NCBI GenBank assembly: GCA_037042915.1
Contig: CM073199.1
Coordinates: 2,914,001 to 2,978,000, forward strand
Length of the DNA: 64,000 nt
DNA from: Auricularia sp. M13
Lineage: Eukaryota; Basidiomycota; Agaricomycetes; Auriculariales; Auriculariaceae
Reading direction: 5' to 3'
How positions within the stretch are numbered: the stretch's first letter is position 1; every line of letters begins with the position of its first letter. The position numbers were made by a program, and so were the translations under genes. The notes beneath the pieces are model-generated. The model did no database searches. It had not been told where the DNA came from and worked only from the letters and a program-made list of their open reading frames with translations. Of the stretch, positions 10,787 to 20,091 are shown one piece after another.

Positions 10787-13053
10787 CGGTGACTCTGCAG
10801 GGTTGGACTGAGGGGCACTGACCAAACCTTTCGGCGCGGCATCGGCCGGTTGGAAATCGCACGGTGCAGCCGCTATATGTTACCTATGTCGCTGTCCGCT
10901 GTCTAACCAGACGTAGAGCGCGATTCCTCGCGTCCCCGCATAAAATACATATCGCTCCTGCAGGCGCCATCTTGTGCTCTGCCAGCAGCTTCAGGCGTAG
11001 AGTACTTTGCTCCGCACACCCGCCGGCGCTCCCCGCCACGCCGCGGTCCTCAAACTGTTCCTCGCACGCTCTTGGTGTAGAACATAGCGCGACATTACTA
11101 CTGGTGATTCTCAAGGTGCTAGAGCCGCTCGAGCGCCCATTTGTTGCAGATGTCTTCCACGTAGCCGCAGAGCCGATCTCCGTAAATTTTGAATATGCCG
11201 CGATGGTTTGTCACTGGCTCGATGCGGACATTCTAGTAGAAGGACGGAAGGTGTGAGACCTGATAGTTAATGTCACGTGTGCCAGATCCATAGGGAGTCA
11301 AGAGAGCGAACAGTAGAACCGTAGAAGTTGTTCTGGTTCAAGACGCTGTACGGGGCACAGCCATCTACGAAGAATTTAAGCAACGGTAGCCGTCAGATGC
11401 ATGGGTGCTGACCGATGTAGTTACAGTAGTAAGGATCATAGCTGTACCCCGTGCGAAGCCCCGGGCAGCGAAGTTGATCTGGGACTTCAGCCAAGACTTC
11501 AGCATGCTCACTGGAGATATAATATCTTTTCCCAAACATTACGCTGTAATTACTGACTTTCCAATGCATGGGAGGCCCTTAGCCGCTTTTGGCGGACTGG
11601 CGGACAGATTGCGCGCACGATTCCAGGCTACTGCGGAATCACAATGGCGGCTCGGAGCGGTGAAGAATCCCCTGTTATTTTCTATGGCCAATCATGTGCC
11701 CCATATCTGCCGCCTTGACTCGTGTGGCCGTGCGCTCCAAAATTCCGATCTAGATCTGAGCCACATCGTACTCTGCAAATGATACTTGCTGCAAGGACGT
11801 AGGCTTCGATGTCATATCCCTGAGAATGTCATCGAATTGCCGTCCTTCACAATTGTAGTGTCAGTAGTTCGGAATGACTGGCGTTATGTATCGGGTAATC
11901 GGAGGTTGCTTCTTGTTTCAACGGCAATCGATTGCTTGAATTCCACAGAAGACAGCGCGCGTGCATGCGGCAGTCATATGTTCTCCTCCGTCCAAAAGAA
12001 GAACCGTGGCCTCCCTGTCAAGTGGTTCGGACTGGGCAGTACGTGAGCAGATGAGGCATTTTCCGCCGGTGCCCATTGTCATTTGCACCGCGCTCGTCGC
12101 GTTCCGAATACGGCGGCATATGTAGGTCCACAGCAAAGCGCCGCAGGCTGGTTGCCGGGTCTTCTGTTGACCTACGCATCGCTGGATGAGCAATCAGGGA
12201 CATCCGTGGCTACATAGTAAGTAGTGTTCCCGTGATGCCCTCCGCCGAGGGTTTGACAGAAGCGGATCCTGCCTCTTGAGGATGCTCTTGGGACGTTCAC
12301 CCGGCATAAACAACCCAGCTCAGCTCCAAGCCACCCCTATTTCCTATAGCCAATCATGTGCACCATCTGTCTCATGTGGCTGTGGGCTGCACGAGCCGAG
12401 CCATATCGATATTGAAAATGTATTTGCTGCAAACGCTTTAGGTGCTGTCACATGGATCTTTTAACCGTTGTCTGTCGTCGTAGCTGCCGAGAGTTCGGCA
12501 TGATTACCGTTATGTACCTGGAACTCCGAGGAGTTATTTTGCTTCATGTCTCGGCGGCATTCGATGATGCCTTAGATATGTTATGACGATGCAGTGTATT
12601 CCCTAGATGAAAGTGGGCAGGTGGGTTCTACAAGAAGTTGAGGTCGCAGTTAGTCATTCCGAAGGCTTGGAGCCCCTGGCGGGTGCAGCAGGCTTCTTCA
12701 TCTAGCTTCGCCGTACTTTTCGTCTGCTCCTGCAATGTTACCGTCAGTCGTTTTCATGTCATGTGCTTCCTGTGATTGGCTCATGAGATCTTGGTGGGCA
12801 AGTCCGACGGAGAAGATGACCGCGGGGCGGGGCAGGATAACAATCCCTGGTGGATGCCGACACGTTCTCGAGCAATAGTGCCGGAGTCGAGGTTACGTGA
12901 ACTGCGAACCATCAGTCAAGGGACCCGATCTCAGCATTCTCACAAAAACAGCCGATGTCAGAAGCAGCGTCTTCTGTGTTGTGTCTAGTCACTGCTCCTA
13001 CTCGCCATTGTGCTTCATTGGGAACACATGTGGCTAAACTCCGTCCCCACTGG
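10787..13053. other. gene-poor stretch with decayed duplications
   Basis: No intact gene was found. A minus-strand peptide near 11130-11240 (FKIYGDRLCGYVEDICNKW) looks like a leftover exon of an unidentified gene, flanked by stops. A diverged direct duplication is described separately. CCAAT and ATTGG motifs occur at about 11697, 12349 and 12775. Confidence 0.45.
11676..12548 (+). repeat. diverged direct duplication, about 650 bp apart
   Basis: About 11676-11925 and about 12328-12548 align by eye. Shared blocks in order are a CCAATCATGTG core, a GAGCC-CAT block, TTGCTGCAA, and GTTCGG-ATGA followed by CGTTATGTA. Small gaps separate the blocks. Neither copy has a sustained reading frame. This looks like an old tandem duplication of promoter-like or non-coding DNA. 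Confidence 0.5.
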
Positions 13054-13060
13054 TATATAA
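13054..13060 (+). promoter_or_regulatory. TATA box of the five-exon gene at 13133
   Basis: TATATAA lies 73 bp before the ATG at 13133, a normal distance for a fungal promoter, and supports that start. Confidence 0.6.
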
Positions 13061-13132
13061 GCCACTACCATTGGCATGGACTGGTGACACATCCGCCTCG
13101 CATTCTGTTGTGCTCATTGTCGACGCTCCATC

Positions 13133-13939
13133 ATGAACAACGCAGGAAACGCCCTCAACCCCCCCAACCCGATTCTCCTTAACCAATCCGTACAGCCATA
13201 TATGGTGGAGGATTATGGTCTATACGACCCCGAGAACAACGTGTTCACGCCCTATACAAGATCTCAATATGACAACAGCCTAGGTGAGCAGCATGTAACA
13301 CGATTCCAGTTGGGCAGTATCCAATGAGGCGTCATGTCAGTGCCTGTTACGTATGGAAGATGCCAGCGCTTTGAGCTTGACGCCACTGCTGGCGTGTATA
13401 AAGACAACGCCTATCGAGGTCGCCCTGCTGTCATGGACATTCTTAATCGTCAACAAGCCATCAACCGCTTTTGTACGTGGGGCAAGAGTTATTTTGCATC
13501 TGCCTGGTTCTGAGCTGCACCATCTCACAGTGGCCGAAACCGGGCAAGCTGTCAATCCTAACAGACTCTACCTGCACAATCACGCAGCGAGCCTCTGGGT
13601 CTCAGCGCTAGGTGGTGGGGAACATACATTGGCGCAATCGAACTGGGAGTGGCTCTATGTGCTTTGGGTGAGGAGTGATCTGACAGATCTGGCCGCACGC
13701 ACTGAACCTACCTCTCCCAGGGCACCCAAACGTCTGCAACTGATCTTCACCTTATGCGCGAGACTTACAGACTTTGGCGTAAAGCCAGATGTGTGATTGG
13801 TGCTCAGGCGCTTGTCGACCGCCTACTCCAGAAATACGGCGGCACCCTGGTGAGACAATTGCTTATACCATTATCTGCGGATAGCTGATCGGTACATTTA
13901 TCCACTACTCAGAGCTCGCATGGTCTCGACCAGTACTAG
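13133..13939 (+). CDS. five-exon gene, unknown family (191 aa)
   Basis: Exons can be set at 13133-13283, 13341-13472, 13531-13667, 13721-13849 and 13913-13939. All four introns are 53-63 bp with GTGAG or GTACG donors and CAG acceptors. The total of 576 bp is an exact number of codons. The protein runs from MNNAGNALNPPNPILLNQ through MVEDYGLYDPENNVFTPY, FELDATAGVYKDNAYRG, AVMDILNRQQAINRF, LAETGQAVNPNRLYLHNH and TDLHLMRETYRLWRKARC to ALVDRLLQKYGGTL. There is no signal peptide, membrane helix or known motif. Its composition looks like a small soluble globular protein. Intron consensus, frame continuity and the TATA box together make a real gene likely. Confidence 0.62.
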
Positions 13940-16134
13940 TGATGACCGCGCACTGGCGGCGAGGACGACGACTGCGGCACAAGGCACACGTGACCACTAC
14001 GAGTTGCGGCGTGTCGTCTAGTCTCGCCTCGAGCATCTCAACAAGGAACCGGTACGGAAAAGCAACGAGGGCAGAAATGACGGAGGAAAAAAAATGACAG
14101 AAAATGGAGAGAAAAGTGACGGGAAAAAAACGGAAAATGGGAGAAAACCGTAGAAAAAAGGAGTGGTGTTTCGATTCGACAAGTGTACAATGTATTACGT
14201 CCTGGCCCAATGCAGTGACTGTTTGGAACGTTTCGTAGTCGTTGCGTCGAAGTAAGCTGCCTCAAGGCTCGAGTCCTGCAACGCGCGCACGGCAATGCAT
14301 AGTGCGCCGAGGCATGATGCAGTGAGAGAGGGCAAAGGTACCTGTCCCGCGCGATCGATGAGTTGCTCAGCACGTCGGCTTGCCGCGATCAGATGCATTG
14401 TTTCCGACGCCGAAGTTCCTTCGCTGGATAGAACACTGTCAACTCCCTATTGCAACGTGGTCACATGCGAGGAGCGTTCAGAGTCAGACGCGGTGATAAT
14501 TCGAAGTAAGAGCAGACAGCGCCGGTCGAGTCAAGAATGAGCATGGCGACGCGTGCAGGTTCGCAGGTAACACTAGGGCGTGTGCAGCATCTGGAGTTCA
14601 CGGTGAGACATCGAGAAGTCTGTAACCAGTGTGAGCCTCCGCGAAATCTGGTTCAGCAATTGCCAAAGCAAAGATCCTGCTGACTCGCTTGGTACCATAC
14701 TAGGCGGCTGTGGACGCCAGGATGCGTGGCAAGCGCACGGAGGAAGCATAACGAACGCCAGGCCAAGGCATATCTCGATTTACGATGCACAGTCCGGCGT
14801 GTGCAACCTGTTAGACAGTGCGAGGACGAGGAGAACCGGCTTCCCTACGCCATGTCGGCCGGCGGGCTCCTGCTACAGCATGGCGACACTTGCAGGTGGC
14901 GCTATGCACTCACTGGGCTCCCCATACTCGTCGCGTCGACTCCATCGAGGTCTCCGATGTGTGTCGCGCGCCGTGCCCACACGCTGCGGCGATGCGTCAT
15001 GAGTCTGCGATACACGCAAAGCCGTTTACGCTGCACGACAGGCTGTTCGCCTGCTCCGCGGCTCTGGATGGCGCGTACATGAGGCCGGGTAGGCCCAGAC
15101 GAGCCCCCACACGGCATCGTTGCGCGAGAGGGCGCTGCGCTCAGTGCGGTAAACAGGGCGCCGCACAGAATTGACAGCGGCTTGGGACGCGGGGAGCCCC
15201 GTCTGCTGACTGGCACGGCGAGCACGGCCAAGGTGCGCGTCGCGCCGTCACGGAGCTTCAGTCACACACCGCGCGGTGTCCGAGCACAGTGTGAAGTCAG
15301 AGAGCTCAGGGCGATGTCATCAGCGAGCGTGTACCACGACATTATGCGGCGCGCGGCCTCCTGGTCACGGTTTGAGCACAGGTAGGTGCTCATCGTGAGC
15401 ACACGTATTGGGTTAGAGATGACCGGGCAGGCGCGACGGAGATAATACACAGCGGGACGCTATAGGAGCAGGCGGCGCACTGGCAGCAGAAAATTGGCGC
15501 GCTCAAGACGAGTCGCAGGTAGCGTTCGAGTGCCATATTCACGGCCCAAAGTCCCAAACAGCAGTGGCGCCCGCTACCGCCGAAGCATCGTGCTCAACGC
15601 GCGCGCGGAATCTGCATGCGTGCGGCGTACCGTTGCGCACAGCGGTCCGCGTTTCCAAGAGCCGACGGAAGTCGGGCAACGCGCCAGTCATCGTAACGTC
15701 AAGGCACATAGCTTCGCATAGTATAGTCGTCGCGGCAAGTTTCCAAGAAGGCCATCAAATTTTTGCGACTGAACGACGGCGGCGGCCGGGAAAGTTACGA
15801 GGTTCGAACTTGAAGACGAAAAAACCTCCAGACGTCACTAGTTCACTGCGCAGGGCAAGTCCATCCTGCCGCGGGTCGGGCGCGGGAGATGTTGGTTACA
15901 GCGTAATCAAGCCACTATTTCGAATCGATTGGCATTGGCCCGAGGGGCTGGTGAACGAGCAGGAAGAAGAGATTTCCGGAGGACGCCGGCATCCACTGCC
16001 CTCTCACACCTGACACCTTCAGAACCGAGCGCCTACCAAGAGTCTCACGCAGTTGGACGAAAGAATGCAAGATTAACATTAATATGATGCAATAACAGTG
16101 CAAGAAAATATGCTTTAGAAGTATTACATCGAGG
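13940..16134. other. gene-poor stretch, no supported gene
   Basis: Reading frames here are short and overlapping on both strands and contain no recognisable domain. A minus-strand segment at about 14195-14398 (MHLIAASRRAEQLIDRAG) and one at about 15262-15450 (IMSWYTLADDIALSSL) are mildly protein-like. They may be remains of older genes. The last part is the 3' flank of BAG copy 2. Confidence 0.4.
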
Positions 16135-18114
16135 CTACAGCACTTCATAGTCGCTCTTCTCGCCCTCACTCCCGCTGGGCCTCTCCCACTCGCCGTCCGA
16201 ACCGGGATCAACAGCCGGGTGCGTCGGCGCGGCAAATGTCTGCGCGGGCGGGTAGGACGCCGTCAGCAGCGTCTCGCTGGGTGTCGGCGAGGCGGGTTCG
16301 GGCGAAGTCAGTTCTGCGGCGGCGGCAATAGGGGAAGTTAAGTCGGCGGCAGCGACGGCGACCGCGGTAGCAGAAGTTGGCTCGGCGGCAGCGACGGCGA
16401 CGGCGGAGGATGCAGCGGGAAGAGAGACGTGTCCCGCGGCGGGCGAGCTGCGGGAGGACGCAGCGTCGAAGGAGGTGAGGCTGTCGTTGGTCGCGGCCGG
16501 CGTTGCAACGGGCTGCTCGCCACTCGTAGCAATGGGCGTAGCAACGGATTCCTCGCCAGCGCTGTCGATGGATTGGTCTTTCTCGACTACAGGAGCCAGT
16601 TCGGCGACAAGAGTAGGCTTAGCGGGATCCGGTGACGCGAGCTCGTCGGGTGGCGCGGAAGTAGATGCAGGCGCCGGAGAAGATGGCGCGGCTGGCGTTG
16701 CGTCGAGGAAGTCATCCACGACGTAGCCGTCGAGCCCAGGCGCGGAATCTGTCGCGGCGGTATGAACAGCAGTTTCTTGCGACGCAGGCGCATCCTCAAC
16801 AGCCCCGACGAGATCAGGCTCCGATGCTACGGGTGCGGGCGCAGCAGTCGCGTCGGAGTGAACGGGCACGGCGGATGGTGCAGGTTGCGGGGCCGCCTTC
16901 ACCTCGACGCGGCCGGCAATGGGCTCATTGATCGTGATACCGACAGCGCGGTGAGGAGCGGCAGGCACAGCGTCACCTTGTTCGACCGCAACCAGCGCTT
17001 CTTCAATGCGCCTTACGAGCGCACGCCGGACCTCGCGCACGGCGTCGTGCCCACCGCTCTCAATGGCATCGACGCTCTCGAGGATACCGTTGAGCTGGTA
17101 CTTGAGCAGCGGCAACGAGGTCGTGGAGAGAGCCAAAGCGTCAAGGTCCGCTTCGAGGAGCATGAGAGCGGCGATGGCGTCGGCAGGCGCGAGCGACTTA
17201 GGCGCGGGGGTGGACACCACATTGATGCGGACTTGCGAGGACGCCTTGCCCTTGGACTCGCGGATGGGAATGCGGACGGGAGCAGCGGCCGCCGCAGGTT
17301 GTGCCGGGGTTGAAGCCGATGCGGACGAGGATGATTCGGCCTTGGACTCGCGGCGGATGCCAATGCGAATGGGCGCCGGCGGTACGGTTGGCTTCAACGC
17401 CGACTTGAGCGTGACGGGACTGGCTGCTGGCTTCGAGGGCGAGGTCACGGGAACGCGAGCAGACGATTCCTGCGGGGAGAAGCGGACGCGCGGTTGGAAA
17501 GCAGGAACGGGGCGCGACGGCGCAGCTCCGACAGGAACCGACGTTGGCTGCGGTGGTGCGGGTACGGGCGCAGGCCTGGCCGGCCTATGCGAGTGCCTAT
17601 GGCCGCAGGCGCATGCCGGGCCGGCTGGAGCGCGTTCGACGTGACGAGGCTGACCATACAAATCAGCTTTGGCTGCAGAATGCGGCAGCAACAAACGAAC
17701 CTCGACTTGGGTAGCCAGCCCGAAAGCCAGCATCAAGGCTTGACTGAACTCGTGCTCCTCGATCTCCTGTCGGCGTCGGCGGAGTTCCTTCTCGCGACGG
17801 GCCTGGATGAGCTGCTCACGACGAGCTCGCTGCGCCTCCTCGATTGCAGCCTGGCGGCGACGCTGCTGCTGCTGGTGGAGGTACACGGCGGCCTCGTCCT
17901 GGAAGGCTCGCAGCTGGTGAGCAGCATACGCCTTGCGTGCGGCCTGCTGCTCCTCGAGCGCGTGCAAGTAACGTGCCCGAGCAAGCTGCACAGTGTCTTC
18001 CAGGGCCGGCTCAGGAACCAGAGCGTAAACCGGAGCTCCGAAGCCAAATGGATCGTAGGACGGGAGCCTGGGAGCGCGGCGCTGGTAGACTGGGTGCGTG
18101 TTGACGACGAACAT
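16135..18114 (-). CDS. BAG-domain co-chaperone protein, copy 2
   Basis: An intronless frame of 659 aa begins MFVVNTHPVYQ at an ATG at 18114. A longer in-frame extension to 18180 would start at a TTG and run through the TATA box, so it is rejected. The architecture equals copy 1: head SYDPFGFGAPVYALV, a charged helical region of similar length, a Pro/Ala linker, a BAG domain (ADAIAALMLLEADLDAL, LNGILESVDAIES, VREVRRALVRRIEEAL), and the conserved tail SEGEKSDYEVL. The linker after the BAG domain differs most between copies. It is the only one of the inverted pair with an intact frame. Confidence 0.85.
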   Translation of the reverse strand: MFVVNTHPVYQRRAPRLPSYDPFGFGAPVYALVPEPALEDTVQLARARYLHALEEQQAARKAYAAHQLRAFQDEAAVYLHQQQQRRRQAAIEEAQRARREQLIQARREKELRRRRQEIEEHEFSQALMLAFGLATQVEVRLLLPHSAAKADLYGQPRHVERAPAGPACACGHRHSHRPARPAPVPAPPQPTSVPVGAAPSRPVPAFQPRVRFSPQESSARVPVTSPSKPAASPVTLKSALKPTVPPAPIRIGIRRESKAESSSSASASTPAQPAAAAAPVRIPIRESKGKASSQVRINVVSTPAPKSLAPADAIAALMLLEADLDALALSTTSLPLLKYQLNGILESVDAIESGGHDAVREVRRALVRRIEEALVAVEQGDAVPAAPHRAVGITINEPIAGRVEVKAAPQPAPSAVPVHSDATAAPAPVASEPDLVGAVEDAPASQETAVHTAATDSAPGLDGYVVDDFLDATPAAPSSPAPASTSAPPDELASPDPAKPTLVAELAPVVEKDQSIDSAGEESVATPIATSGEQPVATPAATNDSLTSFDAASSRSSPAAGHVSLPAASSAVAVAAAEPTSATAVAVAAADLTSPIAAAAELTSPEPASPTPSETLLTASYPPAQTFAAPTHPAVDPGSDGEWERPSGSEGEKSDYEVL

Positions 18115-18165
18115 GGCGGTTGTAACTGAGCAGTTGGAAGCAGAGTCCGGGCCAGCATCGCCAGC

Positions 18166-18299
18166 TTTATACGCAGCCAACAGAGCGCTGAATCATCCTG
18201 GACGCGCGTTGCAGCTGACGCGTCGCGCTTGCACAGTCTGCAATCGACAGCATGACTCGGAGAATGGACGCGTAAACACCGTTCGCGAACGTTCCGGAA
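18166..18299 (-). promoter_or_regulatory. heat-shock promoter of BAG copy 2
   Basis: A perfect four-unit heat-shock element, TTCGCGAACGTTCCGGAA, lies at 18282-18299. TATAAA (minus strand) is at 18166-18171, about 52 bp before the ATG at 18114. Confidence 0.85.
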
Positions 18300-18622
18300 C
18301 GAACCAGATTGATAACGCTTGAAGCTCCGCCTGAACACCCTTCTCCTGCTTCTTTACTTACGCGCGAAACACGCTTTTAGCAGTCAATAACTATCATCCT
18401 TTCTGCTGGCATCGGAATATTCTAAGGGCTGCTTTTCTGAGCTTTGCTTAACCTTTTGCTGTGAGGCTGAAGATCAGAGGAACTCTGTCGAGGTTGGGGT
18501 TTCCTGGGCCCGATTCCATAATTGTGCAGCTCAGCTAGCACGGAGAGCTATACCAGGGCAAGGTGACGTCCATCATTCAAGGTCTCCTTACAGCAATTGA
18601 TGACGACCAAACAACTTAAACT

Positions 18623-19126
18623 TTACTTCACGCTTTGCCAGTCGTCGCCACATCGCCGTTCCTGCCTCGCGCATCCCATGCAACATGGCGCACAACCTGC
18701 CCGACGAGCTGCTGCGCGAAATTCTTGGGCCTTCGCTGCTTGTTCCCGACGAGCTCTTTGCAGACTGTGGTCCACAATCGCGAAGTGACGCCAAATAGAC
18801 CCTAACAGAGCTTTCACGCTGTGGACTAGCTGTGAGCTGGACGCTGGACGGTGCTCGACGAACGCAGCCGGGCACATACAATAGGGACGTCGCTGGGTAC
18901 CTGTACCATGGCACCAGTTGCATGAGTGCCAGACACCGCCGCGGCCGCTGCAATGGTCACACCGCACGTTGACAACCATTACGCCTGTCCCGCCGCAATC
19001 GAGGCAGGATCGGCCCAGCCTTCTGCATGGTTGCCTCCGAAGTACGAAACCGTCGCCGCGGCAGACGTTACATCTGTAGCGGGCACCGCCTTTGCCGCCG
19101 CAGGGCTGGCAGGTGGGCAAGTACAT
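18623..19126 (-). CDS. DnaJ-type cysteine-rich zinc-finger protein
   Basis: The ATG at 19126 opens MYLPTCQPCGGKGG. Five CxxCxGxG-type motifs follow within about 75 residues: CQPCGGKG, CNVCRGDG, CLDCGGTG, CDHCSGRG and CNWCHGTG. These motifs form the zinc-binding central domain of Hsp40/DnaJ proteins. There is no J domain (no HPD), so it resembles stand-alone DnaJ zinc-finger proteins that hold unfolded clients. The frame stays open to a stop at 18623 (167 aa). The C-terminal half is antisense to an F-box fragment and may not be genuine. It lies between two heat-shock-promoter BAG genes, but I see no heat-shock element of its own. Confidence 0.65.
   Translation of the reverse strand: MYLPTCQPCGGKGGARYRCNVCRGDGFVLRRQPCRRLGRSCLDCGGTGVMVVNVRCDHCSGRGGVWHSCNWCHGTGTQRRPYCMCPAAFVEHRPASSSQLVHSVKALLGSIWRHFAIVDHSLQRARREQAAKAQEFRAAARRAGCAPCCMGCARQERRCGDDWQSVK
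18685..18798 (+). pseudogene. 5' fragment of an F-box gene
   Basis: From the ATG at 18685, 37 codons read MAHNLPDELLREILGPSLLV then PDELFAD before a stop at 18798. This is the standard opening of a large basidiomycete F-box family (LPDELL-EIL, VPDE-F). No further F-box or LRR exons follow. It overlaps the 3' half of the zinc-finger gene in antisense, so it is a broken remnant. Confidence 0.6.
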
Positions 19127-19906
19127 CGTGAACTAGAGCCCACGCTTCAAGATGAGTGCCAGAATGTCAGTGATCTGATTGAAAGGTCTCTCACTGCGTT
19201 GGACTATGGTGAGGCTGGTCTGAGGCGTGAGAGGTGCTTGGGAAAGACCTGGTCCTGGGGGAAGTGCGGTAGAAGTCTGCATTTTCTTCTTGAGTTATCT
19301 GTGCGGCCCCTCAGCGGCATTTCAACTCTGGTACCCCTTTCCGCAGCATCTGAACTAAATTTGGAAGAAAGGAAGGTATAGACTGCACTGCTGACCAGCT
19401 GCTGATAGCATTCCCTTCTGCCGAATAGGGTAGGATAGGGAGATTATCTGAGGGATCGACGCCGATGTGATCAGCTGCACGCAGAATCTTGGCGAGGCGT
19501 CCAGCTTCGGATGGTCAGCAGATGCCGCGCTGACCGGTCGACTCCCGAATTGGATGGCAACACTTCGACCGCTCTCACGCCGGCTAACGCCTATCGCTGG
19601 CTTGGCGTTATGTGCGACCCTCAGCAGACGTTCAACCGCTGCCCATGTCAAATCGTGGCACCGCTGGGTTGCGCGACAGTCATCGACTCCTTGCGGTGCC
19701 TAGGAAGAAAAGAACCCAGGGGAACGCCGAACCGCTCGGGTCTTCAACCTCACAGCGGAAGGTTAAACAGAAAGGCTCTGAAAAACAGGCGCGGTCTTTT
19801 AGAAGCCTGAAAGCACGATTGTGATTGACTGTTAAAAGCGTGTTTGGCGCGTGAACGGCAGGAGGAGAAGGGCATTTAGGCGGAGCTTAAAGCGTTTCTC
19901 TCTTCG
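19127..19906. other. spacer upstream of BAG copy 3
   Basis: The first part should contain the promoter of the minus-strand zinc-finger gene. From about 19700 onward the sequence is homologous, in inverted orientation, to the upstream flank of BAG copy 2. No other coding sequence was recognised. Confidence 0.5.
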
Positions 19907-20040
19907 TTCCGGAACGTTCGCGAACGGTGTTTACGCGTCCATTCTCCGAGTCATGCTGTCGATTGCAGACTGTGCAAGCGCGACGCGTCAGCTGCAACGT
20001 GCGTCCAGGATAATTCAGCGCTCTTCTGGCTGCGTATAAA
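19907..20040 (+). promoter_or_regulatory. heat-shock promoter of BAG copy 3
   Basis: TTCCGGAACGTTCGCGAA at 19907-19924 is a perfect four-unit heat-shock element. TATAAA is at 20035-20040, 52 bp before the ATG at 20092. The sequence matches the promoter of copy 2 in reverse orientation almost base for base. Confidence 0.85.
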
Positions 20041-20091
20041 GCTGGCGATGCTGGCCCGGACTCTGCTTCCAACTGCTCAGTTACAACCGCC

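Noticed and set aside
14631-15450. Several overlapping frames of 60-125 codons on both strands
   Set aside because: No frame is dominant, there are no convincing introns that join pieces, and no domain; left as gene-poor DNA.
18115-18180. N-terminal extension of BAG copy 2 to 18180
   Set aside because: It would start at TTG and translate the TATA box.
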